Assembly: GCA_018608735.1 (NCBI GenBank)
Contig: JABAYZ010000116.1
Span: forward strand, 1 to 10,494
Length of the DNA stretch: 10,494 nucleotides
Origin: Flavobacteriaceae bacterium
GTDB lineage: Bacteria > Bacteroidota > Bacteroidia > Flavobacteriales > Flavobacteriaceae
Direction of reading: 5' to 3'
A model generated the notes under the pieces. That model worked only from the letters and a program-made list of their open reading frames with translations. It had not been told where the DNA came from and ran no database searches. Positions within the stretch are counted from its first letter, which is position 1. Every line of letters begins with the position of its first letter. Both the position numbers and the translations under genes were made by a program. Below are positions 1 through 6,408 of this stretch, piece by piece.

Positions 1-1178
1 ATGTCAAAGAGGTTTTTGTAAAACGCACCAAACTTTTTAATGCCATGCGTAGTTTCTTTAACGAAGCTGGATATTTTGAGGTTGAAACTCCCGTATTACA
101 ACCAATTCCAGGAGGCGCTGCGGCGCGTCCGTTCATCACACATCACAACAGTTTAGACATTCCATTATATATGCGAATTGCAAATGAATTGTATCTAAAA
201 CGATTGATTGTTGGTGGATTTGATGGGGTCTATGAGTTTTCTAAAAACTTTAGAAATGAAGGGATGGACCGCACACACAACCCTGAGTTTACTGCCATGG
301 AAATTTATGTGGCTTACAAAGATTATAATTGGATGATGGAATTTTGTGAGCAATTGCTAGAGCATTGTGCCATCGCCGTAAATGGGACTACAAAAGCGAC
401 TTTTGGAACGCATGAAATTGATTTTAAGGCACCTTATGCGCGAATCACCATGGCTGACTCTATAAAGGAGTTTACTGGATTTGATATCACTGGAAAAACA
501 GAAGATGAGATTCGCGAAGCGGCTAAAAATTTGGGTGTTGAAGTAGATAACACTATGGGTAAAGGTAAATTGATTGATGAAATTTTTGGAGAAAAATGTG
601 AAGGCAACTACATCCAACCAACATATATCACAGATTACCCAAAAGAGATGAGTCCGTTATGTAAAGAACATCGCGAAAACCCAGAACTTACAGAGCGTTT
701 TGAATTAATGGTTTGCGGGAAAGAAATTGCGAATGCTTACTCGGAATTAAATGATCCTATTGACCAACGTGAGCGTTTTGAGCATCAACTTAAATTGGCG
801 CAAAAAGGCGATGATGAAGCGACTGAATTTATTGATGAAGATTTTTTAAGAGCACTTGAATACGGAATGCCACCAACTTCTGGAATGGGCATCGGAATGG
901 ACCGTTTGATTATGTTTCTGACCAATAATGCCTCGATTCAAGAAGTATTGTTTTTTCCACAAATGAAACCAGAGAAAAAAACAGTGGTTTTAAGTGATAA
1001 TGAAAAAGCAATTTTTGAGGTCTTAAAATCAAATTCTGGTATTCAATTAGCAGCCCTAAAAACACAATCTGGTCTGAGTAATAAAGGCTGGGACAAGGGC
1101 ATCAAAGGGCTAACTTCAAAAGAGCTTGCTAAAGTCTATAAGGTTGATGACATTCTTAGAGTTGACTTGACGGATTGA
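1..1178 (+). CDS. lysS: Lysyl-tRNA synthetase, class II, 3' part (5' end outside window)
   Basis: This enzyme charges tRNA-Lys with lysine in the cytoplasm, using ATP. The reading frame enters from the left edge (first full codon at position 3, VKEVFVKRTK...), so the ATG at 45 is internal and not the true start. The catalytic core of a class II synthetase is visible. Motif 2 lies around 249-290 (FRNEGMDRTHNPEFT), and motif 3 at about 882-908 (GMGIGMDRL) is followed by the family ending FFPQMKPE near 950-970. About 65-70 residues follow that usual end (roughly 970-1175), including LSNKGWDKGIKGLTSKELAKVY. I know comparable extensions from flavobacterial LysRS; it reads like a small helical, winged-helix-like domain, but that is inference. 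The missing N-terminal part should hold the OB-fold anticodon-binding domain. The gene ends with TGA just before a strong hairpin terminator. Confidence 0.97.
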   Translation, partial: VKEVFVKRTKLFNAMRSFFNEAGYFEVETPVLQPIPGGAAARPFITHHNSLDIPLYMRIANELYLKRLIVGGFDGVYEFSKNFRNEGMDRTHNPEFTAMEIYVAYKDYNWMMEFCEQLLEHCAIAVNGTTKATFGTHEIDFKAPYARITMADSIKEFTGFDITGKTEDEIREAAKNLGVEVDNTMGKGKLIDEIFGEKCEGNYIQPTYITDYPKEMSPLCKEHRENPELTERFELMVCGKEIANAYSELNDPIDQRERFEHQLKLAQKGDDEATEFIDEDFLRALEYGMPPTSGMGIGMDRLIMFLTNNASIQEVLFFPQMKPEKKTVVLSDNEKAIFEVLKSNSGIQLAALKTQSGLSNKGWDKGIKGLTSKELAKVYKVDDILRVDLTD

Positions 1179-1197
1179 TTTGTGAGAATAATATTTT

Positions 1198-1227
1198 AGC
1201 CCAAACGTTAAGTTTGGGCTTGTTTTA
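1198..1227 (+). terminator. Intrinsic terminator after lysS
   Basis: A perfect 9-bp stem AGCCCAAAC / GTTTGGGCT (1198-1206 and 1212-1220) with a 5-base loop GTTAA is followed by TGTTTTA. It begins 20 bases after the lysS stop codon and ends at the stop codon of the convergent gene on the minus strand. The U-rich side is on the plus strand, so it mainly stops lysS transcription. On the minus strand the stem is followed by AAAATATT, which is a poor terminator tail. Confidence 0.88.
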
Positions 1228-2118
1228 TACAGGGTTAATATTTTTTTCAAAGCGGTTATGAATCCATAAAATGAGAAGTCCAAAAGCGATTGAACTAATT
1301 ATTAAACAATTGTTTAATAGGCCGTCTACTGAAAATGATAAGCGAATAAGAATTGTTGATATAATAAATCCTGAGTTTCTAATGACTTTATGAAACTGAT
1401 CGGTATAGAAAAACGAGAAGAGCAGCAGAAATACATCGACAATAATTAGAATCGCAAAAAACTCATCAAAGAAAATACTGTTTATATCTTTCAAAGCGAG
1501 TGATAAATTTTCTGGACTGTTTTGAAAAGCCCAACTTCCAAACGTGAGCAGTCCAATCCCAACAAAAACAGGAACTAGGATGGTTGCCATGAATTTTTTG
1601 ATGGCTATAAACTGCTGAATTTGAGCTGGTGCTAGGGGTTTTGAATTATTTGACACCTGTAGTTTTTGACGTTCTAAAGAGAAGAGATAGATCATGAAAA
1701 ACAGTAGTAATGCGGTGATAATATCATAGGTAAAATTAAGGTCATTTTTAATATCAAACCAATCCGAATTGAGTTCCAAATTGGCTAAATCTTTGAAAAT
1801 ACGTCGGATAACAATCAGTGTTATAATTTCATACTGCTTGCCAATATAGGTGGTGATGGATCGCGGTAAATAGTAAATCAACAGATAGACTTCATAAATT
1901 AAAATAAATGAGAAGGGGGTGTAAATTGCTGCAATTGGAGAATTAAAAAATTTGACCCCTTCAGGAATCATAATAACTTGATTTTGCACCAAATAAATGG
2001 TAATAAGATGTGCTAAAAAACTGAGGATAGCAACAATAAGAATAAACCGTTCTACCTTGTTTTTTATAGTTTCAGACAACACTGAATTATAAAAAAATGC
2101 ATTTAATTTTGAGATCAT
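1225..2118 (-). CDS. Unrecognised multi-pass inner-membrane protein, 297 aa
   Basis: I do not recognise a characterised family. Hydrophobic segments are seen at about residues 25-44, 63-83, 131-147, 175-197, 216-238 and 268-287, with shorter apolar stretches near 97-106 and 249-260. That gives roughly six to eight membrane helices with no signal peptide. The loop and helix at 85-110 (PRSITTYIGKQYEIITLIVIRRIFKDL in outline) has arginines and lysines spaced through an apolar helix. This faintly recalls the S4/S5 region of ion-channel-like proteins, and I offer it only as a resemblance. A polar linker at about 148-170 probably lies in the cytoplasm. The gene is convergent with lysS and divergent from the Crp/Fnr gene. 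The ATG at 2118 is the first start and has no Shine-Dalgarno site, as is usual here. No clear promoter element was found upstream on the minus strand. Confidence 0.85.
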   Translation of the reverse strand: MISKLNAFFYNSVLSETIKNKVERFILIVAILSFLAHLITIYLVQNQVIMIPEGVKFFNSPIAAIYTPFSFILIYEVYLLIYYLPRSITTYIGKQYEIITLIVIRRIFKDLANLELNSDWFDIKNDLNFTYDIITALLLFFMIYLFSLERQKLQVSNNSKPLAPAQIQQFIAIKKFMATILVPVFVGIGLLTFGSWAFQNSPENLSLALKDINSIFFDEFFAILIIVDVFLLLFSFFYTDQFHKVIRNSGFIISTILIRLSFSVDGLLNNCLIISSIAFGLLILWIHNRFEKNINPV

Positions 2119-2164
2119 TACACGTTGATTTAAAATTGGTTAAGCCTAGAAAGATTATTGAATT

Positions 2165-2189
2165 TACGAAAAACAAATGAACTTTCGTA
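2165..2189. promoter_or_regulatory. Inverted repeat upstream of the membrane-protein gene
   Basis: TACGAAA (2165-2171) and TTTCGTA (2183-2189) form perfect 7-bp arms around an 11-bp spacer, 47-71 bases upstream of the minus-strand start at 2118. There is no T-run, so it is not a terminator. It could be an operator for a dimeric regulator of that gene. No partner is identified, and an arm pair of this size can arise by chance in AT-rich DNA. Confidence 0.35.
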
Positions 2190-2272
2190 GAATTTGCATC
2201 AATATATTGTGGTATTTATAAATATGCGTTAGTTTTAAAACAATTGAATCAGACGATTTAAGAATCCCTAAA

Positions 2273-2288
2273 TGTAACCTATGTTACA
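2273..2288. promoter_or_regulatory. Crp/Fnr-type operator before the regulator gene
   Basis: TGTAAC-CTAT-GTTACA is a perfect 6-bp inverted repeat with a 4-base centre, the architecture of Crp/Fnr-family sites. Its centre (2280.5) lies 29.5 bp upstream of the first base of the TAnnTTTG element at 2310. The same motif with the same distance occurs before the dioxygenase gene at 3843-3858. It probably mediates positive autoregulation by the product of the gene at 2368. That the neighbouring protein binds it is inference. Confidence 0.8.
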
Positions 2289-2309
2289 ATTAAGAAGATT
2301 TTAAAGCTC

Positions 2310-2317
2310 TAGTTTTG
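2310..2317 (+). promoter_or_regulatory. Bacteroidetes -7 promoter element for the regulator-permease unit
   Basis: TAGTTTTG matches the Bacteroidetes consensus TAnnTTTG. Transcription would start about 2322-2324, giving a leader of about 45 bases before the ATG at 2368 and placing the upstream operator near -42. There is no TTG at the expected -33 position; that place is next to the operator, as expected for an activator-dependent promoter. Confidence 0.65.
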
Positions 2318-2367
2318 TAAAACATAAAAAGCACTGATTTAGTCATAATATACAAAAGTTAAAAAAC

Positions 2368-3003
2368 ATGATTCAAGAGCTAAAAGCGAGTTACGGACAT
2401 CAATTTGAGGATGCATTACTTGTAGAAATTTCACAAGTAGGTACTTTTAAGGACGTTCCGGCTGGTTATAAGATGATAGAAATTGGGGACTATATCAAAG
2501 GAATGCCTCTGTTGTTGTCTGGTGCTATCAAAATCTTAAGAGAGGATTCTGACAGCGATGAGTTACTACTCTACTATCTAGAAAAAGGAGATACCTGTTC
2601 CATGACCATGAGTTGTTGTCTGGGACAAGCCAAAAGTGAAATCAGAGCGATTGCAGAAATAGACACAAAACTAATCATGATTCCCGTCATAAAGATGGAA
2701 GAATGGGCTGCGAAATACAAGTCTTGGAGAAATTTTGTATTTGAAAGTTATCATAAACGCCTCAACGAATTACTACAAACAGTGGACGCTATTGCGTTCA
2801 CAAAAATGGATGAGCGCTTATTGAATTTTTTAAAAGAAAAAGCCCGCATCACTAATAATTCTTCCATATACAATACGCACCAAGAAATTGCTTACGAACT
2901 ACACAGCTCAAGAGTGGTAATATCAAGACTCCTTAAAAAACTAGAAAATTTAGGCAAAATTGAGTTGAAACGAAGCCACATTCAAATCATTGATTTAAAT
3001 TAA
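2368..3003 (+). CDS. Crp/Fnr-family transcriptional regulator, probable reactive-sulfur or redox sensor
   Basis: This 211-residue protein has the usual Crp/Fnr length and order. An N-terminal cupin-like sensor domain covers about 20-115, a long dimerisation helix about 120-155, and a C-terminal winged helix about 155-205. The recognition helix region (HSSRVVISRLLKKLENLGKIEL, 179-200 in outline) is typical of the family. It has V where E. coli Crp has the DNA-contacting glutamate, which fits a half-site different from TGTGA. The sensor domain carries C77, C83 and C84 in a short loop (DTCSMTMSCC) where the cAMP-binding loop would be, and no good cAMP-binding signature. The cluster does not match the four-cysteine iron-sulfur pattern of FNR, so thiol or persulfide sensing is a reasonable inference. 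The gene is followed after 10 bases by the TauE/SafE permease and is probably co-transcribed with it. It likely controls itself and the unit starting at 3912 through the shared TGTAAC-N4-GTTAC sites. Confidence 0.92.
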   Translation: MIQELKASYGHQFEDALLVEISQVGTFKDVPAGYKMIEIGDYIKGMPLLLSGAIKILREDSDSDELLLYYLEKGDTCSMTMSCCLGQAKSEIRAIAEIDTKLIMIPVIKMEEWAAKYKSWRNFVFESYHKRLNELLQTVDAIAFTKMDERLLNFLKEKARITNNSSIYNTHQEIAYELHSSRVVISRLLKKLENLGKIELKRSHIQIIDLN

Positions 3004-3013
3004 AATATTTAGT

Positions 3014-3823
3014 ATGGAACTGATAGAACTCTTTGGATTCATTTGCGCGTTGATTATCGGAGTTTCACTTGGACTGATTGGCGGTGGGGGCTCTATATTG
3101 GCCGTCCCTGTTTTGGCATATCTGTTTTCGTTTGATGAACGCAACGCAACCTCCTACTCCTTATTTATAGTTGGAATGAGTGCTTTAATCGGTGGACTGA
3201 AACAGCATTTTAAAGGGTATGTCGATTGGAAAACGGCCATCGTTTTTGGTTTGCCTGCAATTGTAGGTGTGAGCCTAGTGAGACATTTTCTAGTACCAGT
3301 ACTTCCTGAAGAATTGTTTCATATTGGTTCGTTTGTTTTTACACGCCGAATGGGTATGTTTGGACTCTTTGCACTCCTCATGATTCCTGCCGCATTTTCG
3401 ATGCTGAAACAACAAAAAACACCGACTTTAAAAAAGGAAAAAACAGTCTCCTACAATTACCCCTTAATATTAATAGAAGGATTGCTTGTTGGAGGAATTA
3501 CCGGACTCATTGGAGCTGGCGGTGGATTTTTAATCATACCCGCATTGGTGATTTTGGCAAATGTAGAAATGAAAATTGCTATTGGAACCTCTTTAATTAT
3601 CATTGCTTTTAAGTCCCTTCTAGGTTTCTTTATTGGCGATGCTACTACTATGGAAATCGATTGGGAATTTCTATTCACTTTTACAGGAATTGCCATTGTA
3701 GGAATTTATATTGGTAGTTACTTAAGTAATTTTATAGATGGTGGAAAACTCAAAAAAGGGTTTGGGTATTTTATTTTCATAATGTCCTTATTTATCTTTT
3801 ACATGGAGTTCTTTTTGAACTGA
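3014..3823 (+). CDS. TauE/SafE-family membrane permease (probable sulfur-anion exporter)
   Basis: This 269-residue protein belongs to the TauE/SafE (formerly DUF81) family, whose members are linked to movement of sulfite, sulfoacetate and other small sulfur or organic anions across the inner membrane. The two internally repeated halves each begin with the family's glycine-rich helix: GLIGGGGSILAVPVL at about 20-34 and GLIGAGGGFLIIPALVIL at about 164-181. A hydrophilic loop at about 131-148 (lysine-rich) separates the halves. About eight membrane helices are expected. It starts 10 bases after the regulator stop codon with no promoter between, so the two form one transcription unit. TauE is also encoded with CstB in the staphylococcal cst operon, which supports a role in exporting sulfite or thiosulfate here. 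The true substrate cannot be read from the sequence. Confidence 0.93.
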   Translation: MELIELFGFICALIIGVSLGLIGGGGSILAVPVLAYLFSFDERNATSYSLFIVGMSALIGGLKQHFKGYVDWKTAIVFGLPAIVGVSLVRHFLVPVLPEELFHIGSFVFTRRMGMFGLFALLMIPAAFSMLKQQKTPTLKKEKTVSYNYPLILIEGLLVGGITGLIGAGGGFLIIPALVILANVEMKIAIGTSLIIIAFKSLLGFFIGDATTMEIDWEFLFTFTGIAIVGIYIGSYLSNFIDGGKLKKGFGYFIFIMSLFIFYMEFFLN

Positions 3824-3842
3824 GCTAAAAAACAATCTTCAA

Positions 3843-3858
3843 TGTAACAAAGGTTACT
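3843..3858. promoter_or_regulatory. Second Crp/Fnr-type operator, before the persulfide dioxygenase gene
   Basis: TGTAAC-AAAG-GTTACT differs from the perfect palindrome at 2273-2288 only in the centre and the last base. Its centre (3850.5) is again exactly 29.5 bp upstream of a TAnnTTTG element (3880), which puts it near -42 from the inferred start, a class II activator position. The pair of sites defines a small local regulon. Confidence 0.8.
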
Positions 3859-3879
3859 GTACAAGCTATTCACACTTCC

Positions 3880-3887
3880 TAAATTTG
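3880..3887 (+). promoter_or_regulatory. Bacteroidetes -7 promoter element for the dioxygenase operon
   Basis: TAAATTTG is a perfect match to TAnnTTTG. The inferred transcription start is about 3892-3894, leaving a leader of about 19 bases before the ATG at 3912. The ATG at 3885 lies inside this element, so it cannot be used from this promoter. No TTG is seen at -33; the operator occupies that region. Confidence 0.72.
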
Positions 3888-3911
3888 CATTATCAAACAA
3901 AAGTTGCCACC

Positions 3912-5321
3912 ATGAAAATAGAACAAATCTATACAGGCTGTCTTTCCCAAGGCGCTTATTATATTGAAAGTAACGGAGAAGTTGCAATTATTGATCCTTT
4001 GAGAGAGGTAAAACCCTACCTCAACCGAGCAAAACAAGACAATGCAACAATAAAATATATTTTTGAAACGCACTTCCATGCCGATTTTGTGAGTGGTCAT
4101 GTCACACTTTCTAAAGAAACGAATGCCCCCATTATTTACGGCCCAAACGCAAACCCAAAATTTGAAGCTACCATCGCTACCGATGGTCAAGAATTTAAAT
4201 TAGGGAACCTTACAATTATTGCCCTTCATACCCCTGGTCATACGATGGAGAGTACTACCTATCTTTTAAGAGATGAAAACGGAAAAGACCATGCAATTTT
4301 CAGTGGAGATACTCTATTTTTGGGAGATGTCGGAAGGCCTGATTTGGCACAAAAAAATGGCAATTTAACCATCGAAGACTTAGCAGGATTTCTTTATGAG
4401 AGTTTGCGCGAAAAAATCATGGTACTTTCAGATGATGTGGTAGTGTATCCTGCTCATGGAGCAGGCTCTGCTTGTGGTAAAAATATGATGAAAGAAACCG
4501 TGGACAGCTTGGGAAATCAAAAAAAGATGAATTATGCACTTCGTGCTGATATGACCAAAAAAGAATTTATTTCCGAAGTAACCCATGGGATTTTACCACC
4601 TCCAGATTATTTCCCAGCAAATGTAAAATTAAATATTGAAGGGTACGATGATTTTGACACAGTTTTAAAAAGAGGTACTCAAGCCCTGTCACCTCGTGCT
4701 TTTGAAGCAGCAGCGAATGAAACTTCAGCTATTGTTTTAGATGTTCGGCACCAAGATGCTTATGAAAAAGGTCACATTCCTAGTTCCGTTTTTATTGGTT
4801 TGGATGGGGAGTTTGCCCCTTGGGTAGGCGCCTTGATTGCCGACGTCAAACAACCGCTATTATTAGTCACAGAACAAGGTCAGGAAGAAGAAGCCATCAC
4901 ACGTTTATCACGCGTCGGTTTTGACCAAACGCTTGGATTCCTCCAAGGTGGTTTTGAAGCATGGAAAAAAGCTTCCATGGAATACGATATGGTTAGCTCC
5001 ATCTCAGCTGAGGCATTTAAAACAACTTATGAGAGTAACAACACCAACGTATTTGATATGCGTAGAGAATCTGAGTTTTTATCAGAACATCTTTTGGAGG
5101 CTTATAATACGCCTCTGAATTTCATAAACGACCATCTTGCAGAATTCAAGAGCAACCAACCCTTTTATATCCATTGTGCTGGGGGCTACAGAAGCATGAT
5201 TGCAGCTTCGATTCTTAAAAGTCGTGGTATTCATAATTTAATTAATATTAAAGGAGGATTTGGAGCGATTAAAAACGCTGGTGTTCAGGTTTCAAACTTT
5301 GTATGTCCCTCAACTTTATAA
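3912..5321 (+). CDS. CstB-like persulfide dioxygenase fused to two rhodanese domains
   Basis: This 469-residue cytoplasmic enzyme should oxidise persulfide sulfur to sulfite and transfer sulfane sulfur to give thiosulfate. Residues 1-240 are a metallo-beta-lactamase fold of the ETHE1/CstB type. The HFHADF motif gives H54, H56 and D58; H110 is in TPGH and D133 in SGDT. H54, H110 and D133 are the expected iron ligands. H182 and C188 lie in YPAHGAGSACGK, where CstB has its active-site-proximal cysteine. Residues about 258-355 are a rhodanese fold whose active loop lacks cysteine (LLLVTEQGQEEEA), so it is a pseudo-rhodanese. Residues about 362-466 are an active rhodanese with C422 in CAGGYRS. The order and length match CstB. 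I place the start at 3912 (MKIEQIYTGC) and not at 3885: the upstream ATG falls in the -7 element, and the family begins here. The YeeE gene follows after 89 bases with no visible promoter or terminator. Confidence 0.93.
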   Translation: MKIEQIYTGCLSQGAYYIESNGEVAIIDPLREVKPYLNRAKQDNATIKYIFETHFHADFVSGHVTLSKETNAPIIYGPNANPKFEATIATDGQEFKLGNLTIIALHTPGHTMESTTYLLRDENGKDHAIFSGDTLFLGDVGRPDLAQKNGNLTIEDLAGFLYESLREKIMVLSDDVVVYPAHGAGSACGKNMMKETVDSLGNQKKMNYALRADMTKKEFISEVTHGILPPPDYFPANVKLNIEGYDDFDTVLKRGTQALSPRAFEAAANETSAIVLDVRHQDAYEKGHIPSSVFIGLDGEFAPWVGALIADVKQPLLLVTEQGQEEEAITRLSRVGFDQTLGFLQGGFEAWKKASMEYDMVSSISAEAFKTTYESNNTNVFDMRRESEFLSEHLLEAYNTPLNFINDHLAEFKSNQPFYIHCAGGYRSMIAASILKSRGIHNLINIKGGFGAIKNAGVQVSNFVCPSTL

Positions 5322-5410
5322 GAGCTGACAAAAATACCCTTCAAAAAAAATTAACCAAACCAAACTCAAAATGACTGCATTTCAGCTTTCACTAAAGTAA
5401 AATATTAAAT

Positions 5411-5968
5411 ATGATTTCAATTTACGAACCATGGCCGTGGTATGTTTCAGGTCCTATGATTGCCCTAGTAATGTTTTTACTTTTAATGGTGGGGAAAAAC
5501 TTCGGGATGTCTTCCAACCTTCGAACACTCTGTACTATTTGTGGTGCTGGAAACACATCTGATTTTTTTAGATTTGATTGGAAGACTCAAAAATGGAATT
5601 TAGTGGTCATTTTAGGAGCTGTGATTGGCGGCTATATAGGAGCTCACTTTCTATCCTCAGATTTGGCAGTTGTGATAAACCCTGATACCGTTAAAGATTT
5701 GAAAGGCTTGGGGTTTGAAAGTGCTGGGAGTGCTTACCTTCCATCCGAACTGTTTGACCGCTCTGCTCTAACCAATATTAAATCACTACTAACATTATCT
5801 ATTGGAGGATTATTAGTTGGTTTTGGAGCTCGATATGCAGGGGGATGTACTTCTGGACATGCAATTTCTGGTTTGAGTAACCTTCAACTTCCTTCATTAA
5901 TCGCTGTCATTGGATTTTTTATTGGAGGACTTACTATGATTCATTTAATTTTCCCTTTAATTTTTTAA
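5411..5968 (+). CDS. YeeE/YedE-family transporter subunit (first half)
   Basis: This is a 185-residue membrane protein of the YeeE/YedE (DUF395) family, which includes the thiosulfate transporter TsuA. Membrane helices are seen at about 13-28, 63-82, 126-140 and 161-182. Family cysteines are present: C41 and C44 in LCTICGAG, and C146 in GARYAGGCTSGHAISGLS, the conserved motif thought to relay thiosulfate along the pore by S-S interactions. Its length is about half of a full YeeE, and the other half is the next gene, 3 bases downstream. Together they should make one sulfur-compound channel in the inner membrane. It lies 89 bases after the dioxygenase gene and probably belongs to the same operon. 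The direction of transport and the substrate (thiosulfate, sulfide or other) are not shown by the sequence. Confidence 0.9.
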   Translation: MISIYEPWPWYVSGPMIALVMFLLLMVGKNFGMSSNLRTLCTICGAGNTSDFFRFDWKTQKWNLVVILGAVIGGYIGAHFLSSDLAVVINPDTVKDLKGLGFESAGSAYLPSELFDRSALTNIKSLLTLSIGGLLVGFGARYAGGCTSGHAISGLSNLQLPSLIAVIGFFIGGLTMIHLIFPLIF

Positions 5969-5971
5969 ACT

Positions 5972-6385
5972 ATGAGAACACTTATATATCTTTTTATCGG
6001 CATCCTTTTTGGGATTACTATGTTCAAATCAGAGGCGGCCTCTTGGTTTCGAATTTATGAAATGTTTAAATTTGAAGCTTTCCATATGTATGGTATCATA
6101 GGCTCAGCTTTAGGGGTGGGGCTTCTTGTAGTACAAGTGATTAAGCGCTACAAAATAAAGTCCTTTTTCGGCGATGCCATTACCTTTCCTTCTAAAGAAA
6201 AAAGCATCAGTCGCTACCTAATCGGAGGAATTATATTTGGATTAGGTTGGGCCTTAGCAGGTGCATGCCCAGGTCCTATGTTTACTTTGGTAGGTGCGGG
6301 ATACGCACCCATTCTTGTAGTTATTGCGGCATCACTTTTGGGTACATATCTATATGGATTCTTAAAGGATAAGCTGCCCCATTAA
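5972..6385 (+). CDS. YeeE/YedE-type partner subunit (DUF6691-like second half)
   Basis: This 137-residue membrane protein has helices at about 4-17, 40-57, 83-99 and 111-131. It carries the second signature of the YeeE/YedE family, GLGWALAGACPGP (91-102), with C99 as the single cysteine. Proteins of this size next to a short YeeE/YedE are usually annotated as DUF6691, and the two together correspond to one full-length transporter. It begins 3 bases after the stop of the preceding gene, so translation is probably coupled. It is the last gene of the sulfur operon; the next gene is convergent and ends only 23 bases away. I see no hairpin terminator in that gap. Confidence 0.9.
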   Translation: MRTLIYLFIGILFGITMFKSEAASWFRIYEMFKFEAFHMYGIIGSALGVGLLVVQVIKRYKIKSFFGDAITFPSKEKSISRYLIGGIIFGLGWALAGACPGPMFTLVGAGYAPILVVIAASLLGTYLYGFLKDKLPH

Positions 6386-6408
6386 ATGAAAGGGTTAAGA
6401 AAGAAGTA

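Noticed and set aside
3807..3821. AGTTC-TTTTT-GAACT hairpin at the end of the TauE/SafE gene as a terminator
   Set aside because: The arms are only 5 bp and AT-rich, it lies within the coding sequence, and no T-run follows on the plus strand.
5322..5410. A separate promoter or a terminator between the dioxygenase gene and the YeeE gene
   Set aside because: No TAnnTTTG element, no TGTAAC operator and no convincing hairpin is present. The distant AGCTGA/TCAGCT arms are about 60 bases apart and too short.
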